Source: Sipunculus nudus (Eukaryota > Annelida > Sipuncula > Golfingiida > Sipunculidae). Taken from it: a DNA stretch of 64,000 nucleotides. Below, piece by piece: positions 56,801 through 63,034 of the stretch (its first letter is position 1; the number at the start of each line of letters is the position of its first letter). The DNA lies in NCBI GenBank assembly GCA_026874595.1, contig CM049313.1, positions 19,793,508 through 19,857,507 of the forward strand, given 5' to 3'. The notes under the pieces are model-generated. The model had not been told where the DNA came from. It saw nothing but the letters and a program-made list of their open reading frames with translations, and made no database searches. Both the position numbers and the translations under genes were made by a program.

Positions 56801-59210
56801 GGGTTTGCATTATCAGTGATAAAGAACTGATTTTTTAAAACCAATAAAACACTACTTGATGAAACCTGGCCAAGTAGACACCTCTCTAAAGGCTCAGGCA
56901 GACGATAAGCTACTGCTGATACATAAAAGATGAAGTCCCCCTAAATTTCCCTATGTGCTAACTATGAGTTACAGTGGATAGACTACAGGTATCCCTAAAA
57001 AAAGACAACAGACAGTTGATTCTAGCAATAACACTGGTAAGAAATAGGCCTTTGAATTGTGAGAGCCCTCAGAATTGCTTAAATTATCGATTGTTTACCT
57101 TTGCTTCAATTCTCGTCTCAATTCTTACTTAAGTTGTAAATTTCATACTTTTTAAAAATAAAAGCAATTTTTACCAAAATTGAAGTAAGTCAATTCAGCA
57201 AATAAAAGAAAGATGTAGCTTTCTCTCTGTTTGTCGGTGCCATATTTATGTGGAATGGTATACCAATCCACCTTTCAAGTAGATTTAAGGCACAAACGCT
57301 ATAAAGAGCTTAGACATCGCAAACTGCTGCATCAAATTTGTGAGCTCACAGAGGACTTAGGAATGGGACATGCAAAAAAATAATAAGCAAAATGAATTGA
57401 TTCAGTGGTTAATAATTGATTACAATTTAATGGAGTTTGCAATCAATTTATCGATACTTCAAAGCATTATTACAACACTAGTAAGAAAATAGACTAATAA
57501 GAGAAGCCTCCTTCCTGCAACCCCCCTCACGTGACCAGTCATGCGCACCGGGGTGACCAGGGTACCTGCTGTATGCAACTGGGGGGGGGGGGGGGGGGGG
57601 GGGGGTCTAGGATTGTTGTTAATTAAAGCTTATCACTACACATTGGACACAGGGAGTATGAACGAGCAGATTAACCATATGTGTAACAATTTATCATTCT
57701 TGGGTCCAATGTTGCACAGAGGCAATAAAAGTTTGTGAATAAAGTTGCTAAGCAATGGTCTTCATTCTGTCCAATTTATGTGCACTTGACATGAACATAT
57801 AAGCAACCCCAGTCCCTCAAAAGAACATTTGCAACCGTTGTCATGTTGTTGGTCATTAGCGGCTTAAAGCAATGCCACTATGACTGCCTCAGTGTTTGTG
57901 TTACATAATGCAGGTTATACAAAGGAGACTGAATTCTCTACATCAGAAGTCAGACTCCTGTCACATGAAGCACTCCGTTAATTAATAGTTAATTACACAT
58001 TTTCCTCTTTCTGTGTTAGGGGCAAAGAAGACAGTGTCCGTCTCTATAATACAGAGACGGAAAGCACTGCAAGCATTCTTGTGGTGCCCTGTCTGATTTT
58101 ACTAAATGTCCCTCCTTTGGCCAAATTACCAAACATAATCTAGCTAACATACCCTTAACTACGACTCCTTACTTGTTTTCTTGCTCAAATAAGAAAATGA
58201 AACATATAATCCAGGTGGAAAGTTAAGAAGTGATGCTCGCAGGTTTCTAACCAAACATGACATGTTGCTTTAGGGTCAAGGACACAGGGAGAAACCAGTT
58301 TTCAAATTCCTTCCTCTGATTGACTGTTAGGTTTCAGGCTCAGTCATCATGGAAATCCAACTTAATTCCAAGCATTACATTTACTGCCTGGTCCCTAAAA
58401 TAGTGCCATCTAGTGAATAAAACAGAAAGTGCAAGCAAAACAATGGTTCCAAGCGGGGCTGGTAGCCACCTGCAAATTTTCTCGTTTTCACTTATTAGAA
58501 ATGGTTCACACACCCAGTAAAGACCCACGTTTGTTTATTTTAAGCTTATTATCTGATTTATCTAAATATCTGTGTCCTCGCTTGCACACCAATATTTTCA
58601 ATAGAGTGCTCATATGGGTTTAGGGACATATCGGCCGCCGTCGACATCGGCCGCCGGCCTCAAATGGACCATATCGGCCGCCGGCGCCCAGCGGGAGGCA
58701 ATATCGACCGCCAGCTGCAATGGCCTAAAAGCCCGTATTAACTTTGTCAAGTCAACCGTATCGGACGCGGAAAGAACAAGGCCACCATATCGGCCGCCGC
58801 CTCCTCATAATACGTTACACTGGATAATTTATAGTCTCTCTCTCCTTCTCTCGCACGCTCGCTCTCTCTCTCTCTCTCCTTCTCTCTCTCTCTCTCTCTT
58901 ATATTGTACATATAATGTATGTATAAATATATACACATATATATGTATATATATACACATACCTACATAAATACTAGAGCATAATAATAAAAATGTAAAT
59001 AAATTAATTAACCAAATCACCGACTCATCTTCTAAATAAAGCGAATATATAATAAATCAAGGCTTAGCCTAACATGAATATATTTTATATAAAATTAATG
59101 TATTGTGATATAAATATATCCATGATGAAATTGCATTATTTTAATATACTTGTTCTAATATTTCACAGGGATTTCGGATATATGCAACATTCTCTCTCTC
59201 TCACTATATA

Positions 59211-59285
<75 letters not shown>

Positions 59286-59587
59286 TAAACATACTAATTA
59301 TGCAAAAATTGGGTTATCTTCCAGACAGAATATATAGAATAAAACAAGTATTTATTTACATAAATATTTTATATAAAATAAATACGGTAATATTTGATAT
59401 AAAATGAATATATATTAATATATATATATATATTTATATGATGAAGATGCATTTTATCATTTAGAATAAAACAAGTATTTACATACATATATTTTATATA
59501 AAGTAAATATGATTATATCTGATATAAAAATGAATATATGTATTAATATAAATGTTTATATATATACATTTATATCTATATAAATAA

Positions 59588-59629
<42 letters not shown>

Positions 59630-60710
59630 TATTGCATGATGATGATGCATTATTTTCAACTACTTCATGTCTAAAACTGTACATGGATCAGGAAAAGGGA
59701 AAATTAAGCGTGTGTTGTAATTAATTGGAGGTTGAAGTGTTATAAACCAATGAATGAAAGGCCCTATCTTTCTATGAAGTCTGCGACAAATCCGCTATGT
59801 GGTAAGCGTCCTCATATATATATTATCACAAAATATTTATTTGTGTGTTAAATAAGCGTGAATCATCTTATAAATTCTAAATTCTCCATAGTCGAATGCA
59901 TTAGTTTCGAGTGCTGGAAGAAGAGAGAGAGAGACTATAAAATATGCAATGTAAAGCCCTCAAATTGTGTACTATTCCTACAGGTTTATGCACTTAGCAG
60001 CCTAATGAGGAGGCGGCGGCCGATATGGTGGCCTAGTCCTTTCCGCGGCCGATATGGTTGACTTGACAGTCGCGGCCGATATGGTCCATTTGAGGCCGGC
60101 GGCCGATGTCGACGGCGGCCGATATGTCCCTGTACCCTCATATGCCTAGCTGGGAGGCTTACTTAGTAGGCTAGGGGCAAAGAGTTTTGGCATACTTTGA
60201 TTCGCAAAAAATAATCACATAAAAACAGGTGGACAGGGATAGTTAAAAGGACTTTAGTAATCACTGATAGTGATAACTAGTGAATGATACTATATCATTG
60301 CTTTTTCACCTCCCTTGCGGACCTGCTCCTTCACATATTTGACATAGAAGAGCAACCCAGAAAATGTTCTAAGAAACAAATGCAAACTTGCATCAGACTC
60401 TGTTTAAAATCAAAATAATACAGAAATATAGGCGGTGGGCCGCGATGACACAGACTGTCACCAGACACCCTGACAGTGGTTTTATTCGCCAAGCCCGCTG
60501 CCACTGGCCTTGTTGAACCGTGGTTACCGGTAATAAACATGTCAGCTTTTACAACGAACTGCATGTCGGGGCGTTGAAATATGAAGTCATTATTTTCAAA
60601 AGGGTATTTACCTCTTCTTTCTCGGGAGGAAACAGGTCTTCACTTTCTTTCTTTGAAGGAATGTCGTCATCATCGTCGAAGAGAGGGGGAGGTTCCTTGT
60701 TGTCAGCCAT
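10520..60710 (-). CDS. SNX2: Sorting nexin SNX1/SNX2 family (SNX2-like), complete 13-exon gene
   Basis: SNX-BAR protein of the endosome. Family members bind PI3P-type lipids through the PX domain, dimerise and bend membrane through the BAR domain, and drive retrograde cargo tubules in retromer/ESCPE-1 (established knowledge). CDS joins, 5' to 3': 60710-60612, 54143-54083, 53216-53151, 52789-52626, 50929-50819, 50168-50027, 48980-48902, 48285-48093, 33518-33425, 32718-32513, 27716-27573, 27056-26904, 10570-10520. The total is 1563 nt, 520 residues plus TGA; all introns are GT-AG and phases agree. Visible domains are acidic DLF motifs (8-12, 25-28, 49-53), PX with RRFSDF (182-187) and PPPPEK (206-211), [11 protein letters not shown] (231-241), an amphipathic helix (278-297), and BAR with AKSAAMLGN and [12 protein letters not shown], ending [22 protein letters not shown] and [10 protein letters not shown] resemble vertebrate SNX2 more than SNX1, but invertebrates usually have one ancestral gene, so the symbol is a nearest-paralogue label. 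No frameshift or premature stop was seen. Confidence 0.96.
10571..16290. other. SNX2 intron 12, proximal part without recognised repeats
   Basis: AT-rich sequence with one (TA)n tract, a poly-A/poly-G patch at 11066-11087 and no exon-like or tandem structure that I can support. ORFs such as 13365-13658 plus and 15189-15458 plus contain no recognisable protein signature. Confidence 0.5.
11769..11852. repeat. (TA)n microsatellite with two TTTATA interruptions
   Basis: 84 bases of alternating TA with ATTTATATATATTTATAT in the middle; intron 12. Confidence 0.95.
16297..16445. repeat. Possible pogo/Tigger-like MITE remnant
   Basis: Begins CAGTGGAACCCCACCTTGCA and continues with ACCACCCCACAATTATGACC and a series of ATGACCAC words up to GAGGGGCCACT. 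It resembles the widespread CAGTGGAACCTCGTTATAACG-type ends of short pogo/Tigger-like elements. Similar words occur near 43770-43850. The assignment rests on resemblance only. Confidence 0.35.
16735..19030. repeat. Second composite copy of the 6230-7560 repeat family, in intron 12
   Basis: 16738-17220 matches the ACAGGCCTAATGTGAACCTG module, 17370-17530 the TTGCCAAATCTGAAACAG module, and 18100-18530 and 18530-19030 are two tandem copies of the 3' module (each with GTGAAATATTGAACAATTTG). It ends GGATGGATGACGACACCCCA, then TCGTATAAGCTCACAAG. The extra tandem copy and module order differ from the 6-7 kb locus. Confidence 0.6.
19060..21125. repeat. Tandem array of ~145-bp modules with GACCTTGACCTTTGACC cores, in intron 12
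   Basis: Modules recur with the core near 19250, 19998, 20141, 20266, 20418, 20560, 20690, 20834 and 20981, each followed by GACCCCAAAATC-like text and separated by GGTGGGCCATATATAAGTCAA or GATGGAAGGTTT blocks in alternation. The array ends in GGATGGACGGATGGACAG (about 21100), a tail common to several repeats here. Another repeat appears to interrupt it around 19400-19950. Several modules contain an exact TGACCTTTGACC. Confidence 0.8.
22500..23900. repeat. Tandem pair of ~620-650-bp repeats with GGACGGACGG tail, in intron 12
   Basis: Copy 1 (about 22500-23100) and copy 2 (about 23160-23770) share AAACGTGCCATGRTCAAAGT, GGCAAAATTTAAGGTAC, GCATTATGTT, GGCCCATAACTT, ATTTCTGGCATGT and TTTTGATATTAGGCAGTC in the same order. 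A tail with GGACGGACGGACAGACGGAT and CAGCTGAGCTAAAAATA closes the second copy. Confidence 0.7.
24020..24260. repeat. Copy of the 7980-8610 / 31936-32195 repeat family
   Basis: Contains TTCTGGGGGGGTACTTTCAA, TGACCTAATTTCAGGTTTTC, ACCTCCTTGGATGTTCA and ACGATTTGTGCCCTGTTAAC, in the same order as 31936-32195. It has lost the GC-rich tail. Confidence 0.6.
25478..26190. repeat. 37-bp minisatellite, about 19 units, in intron 12
   Basis: The unit is GGTTCACAATGGGACATGTT, then CAATGTTTACCTGARCT. Variation is mostly single-base (GAGCTG or GAACTG, TTCAATG or TTGAATG, CAACGGG). The array stops about 700 bases from exon 12. A diverged second block follows at 26521-26790. Confidence 0.92.
26521..26790. 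repeat. Diverged second block of the 37-bp minisatellite
   Basis: About eight imperfect copies of the same unit (CTGGTTCACAATGGGATGTG, then TTCAATGTTTAACTG), some shortened to about 28 bases. About 330 bases of unrelated sequence separate it from the main block. It probably derives from the same array, interrupted by insertion or decayed. Confidence 0.8.
26904..27056 (-). CDS. SNX2: SNX2 coding exon 12, BAR helix 3 (residues 454-504)
   Basis: Acceptor TTTCAG and donor AAAAG|GTGAGG; 153 nt, phase 0 at both ends. It encodes [18 protein letters not shown], then [21 protein letters not shown], the last long BAR helix. The spacing from exon 11 matches the family with no gap. Confidence 0.97.
27573..27716 (-). 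CDS. SNX2: SNX2 coding exon 11, BAR helix 2/3 (residues 406-453)
   Basis: Acceptor TTTCAG and donor GGAG|GTGAGT; 144 nt, phase 0 at both ends. It encodes [17 protein letters not shown], then a Lys/Glu-rich helix with [20 protein letters not shown], matching the family pattern of KKRE followed by NKPDK. Confidence 0.96.
28049..29900. mobile_element. Repeat element copy 1 with GTATCCCC inverted ends and internal DR1 array, in intron 10
   Basis: The left end GTATCCCCAGACATAGT (28049-28065) is the near-perfect inverse of the right end ACTTTGTCTGGGGATAC (29884-29900). The interior is a tandem array of about 145-bp modules, in two alternating forms, each with TGACC(T/A)TGACCTTTGACC or a close variant. 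A tail follows with GGTGGCGCCACC, then GCGGCGGCGGGAC near the end. A second copy lies at 37348-39518 with the same order. Both copies share about 22 further bases to the left (CTTGGCACYGCAGGTGCCAG), so the true left edge may be slightly outside. No transposase is seen; the element is non-autonomous. Confidence 0.7.
30230..30430. repeat. Degenerate repeat with CCTGGYGGCCATATTGGATT words, in intron 10
   Basis: Two loosely similar halves, 30235-30345 and 30350-30430, each carry GGC(T)(T/A)CCTGG, ATATTGG or ATAATGG, TTTCTGACA and CATCCTC. No coding capacity is seen. Confidence 0.45.
31080..32195. repeat. GACCTTTGACC-module array fused to a GGACGGACGG-tailed repeat, in intron 10
   Basis: Modules with the core near 31407, 31545, 31677 and 31829 are followed without a gap by a different repeat (31936-32195). 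That repeat begins TTTCTGGGGGGTGCAAACACA, contains CGGTTACGATTTGTGCCCTG and ends in a GC-rich GGCCGGACGGACAGACGG tail, then AAAGTCAGCTGAGCTAAAAA. The latter repeat also occurs near 8000-8600 and 24020-24260. Confidence 0.7.
32513..32718 (-). CDS. SNX2: SNX2 coding exon 10, BAR domain centre (residues 337-405)
   Basis: Acceptor TTTCAG and donor AAAG|GTAAGA; 206 nt, phase 1 in and phase 0 out. It contains [10 protein letters not shown] and [17 protein letters not shown], diagnostic of SNX1/SNX2 BAR domains, followed by the second helix ending [10 protein letters not shown]. Confidence 0.98.
33425..33518 (-). CDS. SNX2: SNX2 coding exon 9, BAR helix 1 start (residues 306-337)
   Basis: Acceptor GTTACAG and donor GAAAG|GTAAGA; 94 nt, phase 0 in and phase 1 out. 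It encodes [16 protein letters not shown], then [15 protein letters not shown], the first BAR coiled-coil helix. WFEEKQQQ agrees with vertebrate SNX2. It follows a 14.6-kb intron. Confidence 0.97.
33950..34640. repeat. ~69-bp two-part minisatellite, in intron 8
   Basis: Alternates GGAACATCCAGGGGTCCCAT, then TTATGATAACA with GGAACATCACGGGTCCAAGT, then ACTACCGGTATGAACAC. About ten dimeric copies of falling similarity run toward 34640. Reading frames across it are artefacts. Confidence 0.85.
35231..35510. repeat. SINE-like degenerate repeat, copy 1
   Basis: Shares with 40719-40945 the order ACTGTACAACTAGTT, AAGGCACTCTCC, GGATG or GATGG, TGTTTGGTA, GGAGAAAAC or GGAAGAAACCC, GAACCAATGA, CACTGCAACACACTC, and GGATCAAACTCCGACAG, a B-box-like word. 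In invertebrates such GGAAACCC...GGGATCGAACCC segments are common SINE-type repeats. No functional tRNA fold is claimed. Confidence 0.55.
36660..36870. repeat. Possible tRNA-derived repeat remnant
   Basis: Contains GGGATGCGAACAA and AGTCAACCGCACCAACCATT, then ACACCACCATGCTCC, words typical of tRNA-related ends of SINE-type repeats read from the opposite strand. No complete cloverleaf could be built. Low confidence. Confidence 0.35.
37348..39518. mobile_element. Repeat element copy 2 (same family as 28049-29900), in intron 8
   Basis: Ends GTATCCCCAGACATAGT (37348-37364) and ACTTTGTCAGGGGATAC (39502-39518) form an inverted pair. The internal order matches copy 1: CCCCCTTTAAGAA leader, an array of about 145-bp GACCTTGACCTTTGACC modules, then two GGTGGCGCCA-containing sections and GCGGCGGCGGCGGGACC before the right end. 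It is about 320 bp longer than copy 1, mainly because the GGTGGCGCC tail section is present twice (near 38,860 and 39,186). Confidence 0.7.
40719..40945. repeat. SINE-like degenerate repeat, copy 2, next to the 46-bp minisatellite
   Basis: Contains GATTGTACAACTAGTTTTAA, AAGGCATTCTCC, GAAGAAACCCGAGAACC, CATTACAACCCACTC and ATATCAAACCTGGGCTGCC. It directly precedes the 40950-42690 array, so the minisatellite may have grown from its edge. Confidence 0.55.
40950..42690. repeat. 46-bp minisatellite, about 37 units, with 552-bp higher-order period
   Basis: The unit is TATACCAGTAGACACAGTGC, then CTATATTGATGTGTTGCC and TGTTTGTC. Variants (ACCGGTAGAGAC, TTTGTATTATACC, units missing GTG) recur in the same order exactly 552 bases apart: 41461 and 42013, and 41692 and 42244. 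So 12-unit blocks were duplicated. Copies at both edges are more diverged. It lies in SNX2 intron 8. Runs without stops in several frames are by-products of the period. Confidence 0.93.
42700..48092. other. SNX2 intron 8, part without recognised features
   Basis: From the end of the 46-bp minisatellite to exon 8 the sequence is AT-rich and largely unique by eye. No conserved-looking ORF, tandem array or inverted pair was identified, apart from weak repeat words near 43770-43850 and 44370-44500. Confidence 0.45.
48093..48285 (-). CDS. SNX2: SNX2 coding exon 8, PX end and amphipathic helix (residues 241-305)
   Basis: Acceptor TTCCCAG and donor GATCAG|GTATGG; 193 nt, phase 2 in and phase 0 out. 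It encodes the end of PX ([20 protein letters not shown]) and [17 protein letters not shown], then [10 protein letters not shown], the pre-BAR amphipathic helix that SNX-BAR proteins insert in membrane. It ends ETDQ, just before the BAR segment. Confidence 0.97.
48902..48980 (-). CDS. SNX2: SNX2 coding exon 7, end of PX core (residues 215-241)
   Basis: Acceptor GTTGTAG and donor GAGAG|GTACCA; 79 nt, phase 1 in and phase 2 out. It encodes [20 protein letters not shown], then RRAALER. The [11 protein letters not shown] block is near-invariant in SNX1/SNX2 and carries the basic PX residues of helix 2. Confidence 0.97.
50027..50168 (-). CDS. SNX2: SNX2 coding exon 6, phosphoinositide-binding core of PX (residues 168-215)
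   Basis: Acceptor TTTCAG and donor TTAG|GTACTT; 142 nt, phase 0 in and phase 1 out. It contains [14 protein letters not shown], with the Arg (182/183) and Phe of the PX signature that contact the 3-phosphate of PI3P, and the proline loop VPPPPEK that inserts into membrane. Confidence 0.97.
50819..50929 (-). CDS. SNX2: SNX2 coding exon 5, start of PX domain (residues 131-167)
   Basis: Acceptor ATACAG and donor AAG|GTAAGG; 111 nt, phase 0 at both ends. It encodes the first beta strands of the PX domain: [19 protein letters not shown], then MAYKVNTK. The [10 protein letters not shown] block is a close match to the vertebrate SNX1/SNX2 PX domain. Confidence 0.96.
51575..51801. mobile_element. 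Small MITE-like element with 13-bp inverted ends, in intron 4
   Basis: GGTTCTCAGGCAC at 51575-51587 and its exact inverse GTGCCTGAGAACC at 51789-51801 bound a 227-bp AT-rich segment. A-rich and T-rich tracts lie just outside. No ORF. No clear target duplication could be fixed. The perfect 13-bp terminal match is the evidence. Confidence 0.55.
52285..52545. repeat. 26-bp minisatellite, 10 units, each carrying a POU-octamer-like ATTTGCAT
   Basis: The unit is GATAATATTCCATCACATTT, then GCATTT. Octamer positions run every 26 bases from 52295 to 52529. Seven of ten copies read ATTTGCAT exactly (inverse ATGCAAAT); one reads ATTTGCGT and two ATCTGCAT. The array lies in intron 4, about 80 bases from the exon 4 donor. 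Confidence 0.9.
52626..52789 (-). CDS. SNX2: SNX2 coding exon 4, disordered linker (residues 76-130)
   Basis: Acceptor TTTATAG and donor GAGGAG|GTAGGT; 164 nt, phase 1 in and phase 0 out. It encodes [15 protein letters not shown] followed by a Ser/Thr/Pro/Asp-rich segment with a run of Thr and ends KTPEE. Composition fits a flexible, phosphorylatable tail before the PX domain. A POU-octamer minisatellite begins about 80 bases further along the intron. Confidence 0.9.
53151..53216 (-). CDS. SNX2: SNX2 coding exon 3, symmetric 66-nt exon (residues 54-76)
   Basis: Acceptor CTACAG and donor CTTA|GTGAGT. It is 66 nt with phase 1 at both ends, so it can be skipped without changing frame: joining exon 2 directly to exon 4 gives D-ADEEV. 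It encodes a polar linker ([18 protein letters not shown] and a few residues more) before the PX domain, with no recognised domain. The splice sites are good, but this exon has weaker family support than the others, since the SNX1/2 N-terminal tail is poorly conserved. Confidence 0.8.
54083..54143 (-). CDS. SNX2: SNX2 coding exon 2 (residues 34-54)
   Basis: Acceptor TTTCCAG and donor GCAG|GTAAGA; 61 nt, entering in phase 0 and leaving in phase 1. It encodes a charged stretch ending VVEDLFA, an acidic DLF motif. In vertebrate SNX1/SNX2, such aDLF motifs bind the FERM domain of SNX27 (established for the family), so a similar link to cargo-adaptor recruitment is inferred here. Confidence 0.92.
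54555..54860. repeat. Two tandem copies of a ~155-bp GTGACCTCTGAC repeat, in intron 1
   Basis: GTGACCTCTGACTTCTTTAA near 54570 and TGACCTCTGACCTCATTAAA near 54714 each start about 150 bases with TTTTGATGAAAAGG or TTTTGCTGGAAATGG, GGTGAG and ATGAGTTT, then AAAATCC. A degenerate dispersed repeat. Confidence 0.55.
55470..56420. repeat. Degenerate dispersed repeat with GGGGACAC...CATTGAAATTAACCTGTCT words, in intron 1
   Basis: 55520-55640 has GGGGGGACCCC, GTGGACACCTCCAATGTAGG, CCCATTGAAATTAACCTGTC. 56335-56420 has GGGACACTTTCATGTGGGGA and GGGGTCCCCTCC. These look like two ends of an old element invaded by AT-rich sequence (55980-56300). The 147-codon minus-strand frame here has no recognisable domain. 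Confidence 0.4.
57581..57605. repeat. Poly-G tract (25 G) in SNX2 intron 1
   Basis: A run of 25 G. Shorter G runs are at 5723-5740, 11077-11087 and 32325-32340, and C runs at 3923-3935 and 63574-63591. Possible G-quadruplex formers; exact lengths are error-prone in assemblies. Confidence 0.9.
58617..60136. mobile_element. Non-autonomous DNA element with ~200-bp GC-rich inverted termini, in SNX2 intron 1
   Basis: The left end (58617 to about 58850) and right end (about 59920 to 60136) are long inverted copies of each other. Both start GGTNNAGGGACATATCGGCC, share the same order of repeated ATATCGGCCGCC blocks, contain GTCAAGTCAACC and GGCCGCCGCCTCCTCAT, and fade out in TATAGTCTCTCTC. The 8-mer CTCATATG lies directly outside both ends (58609-58616 and 60137-60144), a likely target-site duplication. 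The 1.1-kb core is a CT microsatellite and AT-rich filler with (TA)n; no transposase ORF is seen. The 8-bp duplication and a (T/C)AGGG near the tip suggest hAT or a similar superfamily. However, if the tip is placed exactly at (T/C)AGGG the flanking 8-mers do not match, so the superfamily is open. Confidence 0.75.
59200..59279. repeat. (TA)n microsatellite inside the 58617-60136 element
   Basis: A CT run passes directly into about 30 TA dinucleotides. A second (TA)n is at 59591-59625, and a CT-rich tract lies at 58830-58898 in the same element. Confidence 0.95.
60612..60710 (-). CDS. SNX2: SNX2 coding exon 1 (start codon, residues 1-33)
   Basis: Begins [11 protein letters not shown], then five Asp. 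The ATG context is CAAAGATGG, with A at -3 and G at +4, a good Kozak match. The exon ends GAG|GTAAAT, phase 0. It holds two acidic LF motifs, PPLFDDDDD and EDLFPPE, in what should be a disordered tail. An in-frame upstream ATG at 60758 would add 16 residues. It was not chosen, because the downstream start gives the family-like N-terminus and the extension would run over the promoter motifs. Confidence 0.93.
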
Positions 60711-60790
60711 CTTTGATACACTTGCTGTCACGTGAAGTCGGAACACGGCACATCCCACTTCCGTATTTTACGACATACCCCAGACGACAT
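60711..60790 (-). promoter_or_regulatory. Probable SNX2 core promoter / 5' UTR with E-box and ETS-type sites
   Basis: Just upstream of the ATG, positions 60727-60735 hold GTCACGTGA, a palindromic CACGTG E-box close to the CLEAR-type GTCACGTGAC site bound by TFEB/MITF-family factors. Positions 60756-60763 read CGGAAGTG on the minus strand, an ETS/GABP-type site common in TATA-less housekeeping promoters. No TATA box is obvious at a suitable distance. The transcription start is not visible, so some of this may be 5' UTR. Motif matches are direct; function is inferred. Confidence 0.55.
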
Positions 60791-61141
60791 ATTGAACATT
60801 TCATTTGGTAACTTATGATAAATATTTCACTGACCGATCACTAGTATTATTTAACTAGCATTTTCTGAGATATGTAATCAATATTTACTGCATAATAAAC
60901 ATTTTATGTTTTGAGGCAAATTATTGAATAAAGTATTGTATTCACTTACATGTGGAACAGTTAAATTATGTTCAATCGTACAATTTATTTGGTAAATTAA
61001 ATCACAAAAACTGAGCATTATAGTCGTCTTTCACACGAGTTTTTCTTTAATATCCCATAAATACACAATTAACTGTATAATGGACATTTCACGTTTCAGG
61101 TAAATTACCGAATAAATACAGTATGCATTGTATATATATTG

Positions 61142-61177
<36 letters not shown>

Positions 61178-63030
61178 ATATATTATATATATATATATTA
61201 TATATAAATGATGTGGCAGTATATAAATATAATAGCCAGCTCATACGCTCAATTTTTTCGGTAAAATAAGATAAATATATTATTTCAGTCAACAAAGAAT
61301 AATTTTATTTCAGTTTTCCCCCGTGTGATAATTTTTATTGCATGAGGAAGTTTCACTTTTTTGGCAAAATATCGAGTCAATGAGAATCTTTAAAGTTTTA
61401 CTTAAACTGCATGCATATGCGGACAGTTGAAAATTAATATAGCTCAGAAGGAGCTAATTACTATCCAAAATTTGTGTACGCTCAATTCATTGAGATGGTA
61501 CATATCGGATATCCAAAAATTATCTTTTATTCCTGTTATATCAAGGCGCTTCAGAACTTGAACCAGTAAATTCCACAACCCCAATATATTAATTACGCGA
61601 TGATGAAAGAATAAAAGTTTATTTTAAAATACCATGTATGGTATGTTTTTTTTAAGGAGTCATATACTACTTAATAACAGTATTTTAGCCCAGTTAAACC
61701 TAAATACACTTAAATTAATTTATTTATTTAGCATTATTTCAGTATATTTTAATTGAACATCACCATAAACTTTGAAATTTCTGTAATACGATTTAAATGT
61801 CAATGCGAAATAGATCTTCTTTTGGCAGGAAAAAAATCGAAGTTTACATGTGGTTAAAAAGAATTGCCTTTTTAGCAGTTATTAAGTCATTTACTATACG
61901 CTTCGTCCTTTTGAAATCAGTTAGGCAAAGTGAAAACAAAAGGCCTCACTCACACCTCCTGGGGAGTCTTCCGGGATGGCCTTAAACACGAAATCAATTA
62001 TATCGGTGTCAGTAAGTATATACGACACACGTACGTGGAGCTACGCTGGATGACTTCTCTTGAATCCTTTTGTGCTGGACTTGGACGGTGTCATTTCAGT
62101 ACAAAATTATAGCTTTGGTTATTCCACCTCTATCAAAATTCTCCTCAAACTTAGTCACATCAAACCTCAAAATCTCTTAACTATCCACTTTAATTTTCAC
62201 GAGGGAACTGATTTGGCAGTGTCAAAAGTATAGTTCGGGCGCCGTCTTTCTCTTCTTTAGCTTTAAATATATTTTACCAGGAAAGCTTATTCAGCATAAT
62301 GCTAAATTTTTAAGACCCCTGTTTAACCAAACAAGCCACAATTCAACATTGTTAAAACAGAAATGTGAATCACCATGCACACATATCCAAATATAATTTT
62401 AAAAAAATCAAACACCGACATTTTATAGAATTTGCATGAACTTTTAAAACTCTTAGAAAACCTAGACAACAAATTAATTGACAATTATTAATTTTGGATG
62501 GGTATAATAATTCTTTAATAATATTTTAATATGAAAACAGTGCAATTTTGACGAAATCCCTTTTGGTATGCATAGATTCTGGTCATTTCTCATTCTGACA
62601 TGCACTGACCTGAACGGGTATATGAACTTTCACACCAGGTGATTGCAGATTCAGTGTTAGTCCTAAAGTAAACCGCCAGATGGCAGCAAATACCTGTAAC
62701 GCCTTGTATGAGTTTCTGATTCGAGGTTCACGTGAAAAGGAGTCAACAGGAAAAAGTGAAAAAGGGGCATTTGAAGGAAGGAAAATAAAATAATTTTTAA
62801 ATTATTGTATTCCGTTGCTTACCCGAGTCCAATTTTTATCGCGATAATTGTTTTAAAACCAGTTTTTCCCCTACCTCTTCTGTAAAATTGATGTGATTTT
62901 TGGCTTAATTACTCTGCGTAGCCTACATAATGATGAACTGAGCACAGGCGCTTGTACGGTGGCTGATTTAGGACACAGAAAAAAAAATATTTATCTCGTG
63001 ATCTCGAGATAACATCTCGAGATCTCGACA
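60791..63030. other. Upstream flank of SNX2, no recognisable gene
   Basis: AT-rich, with a (TA)n tract, an isolated palindromic E-box TTCACGTGAA at 62727-62736 and an AACCGCCAGATGGCAGC word near 62671. Short ORFs (61797-61985, 61930-62112 plus) match nothing recognised. The remaining sequence from 63310 to 64000 likewise shows only C-rich patches. Confidence 0.45.
61126..61206. repeat. (TA)n-rich low-complexity tract
   Basis: Alternating TA with periodic TATTATATAT breaks, upstream of the SNX2 promoter. Confidence 0.93.
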
Positions 63031-63034
63031 TAGA

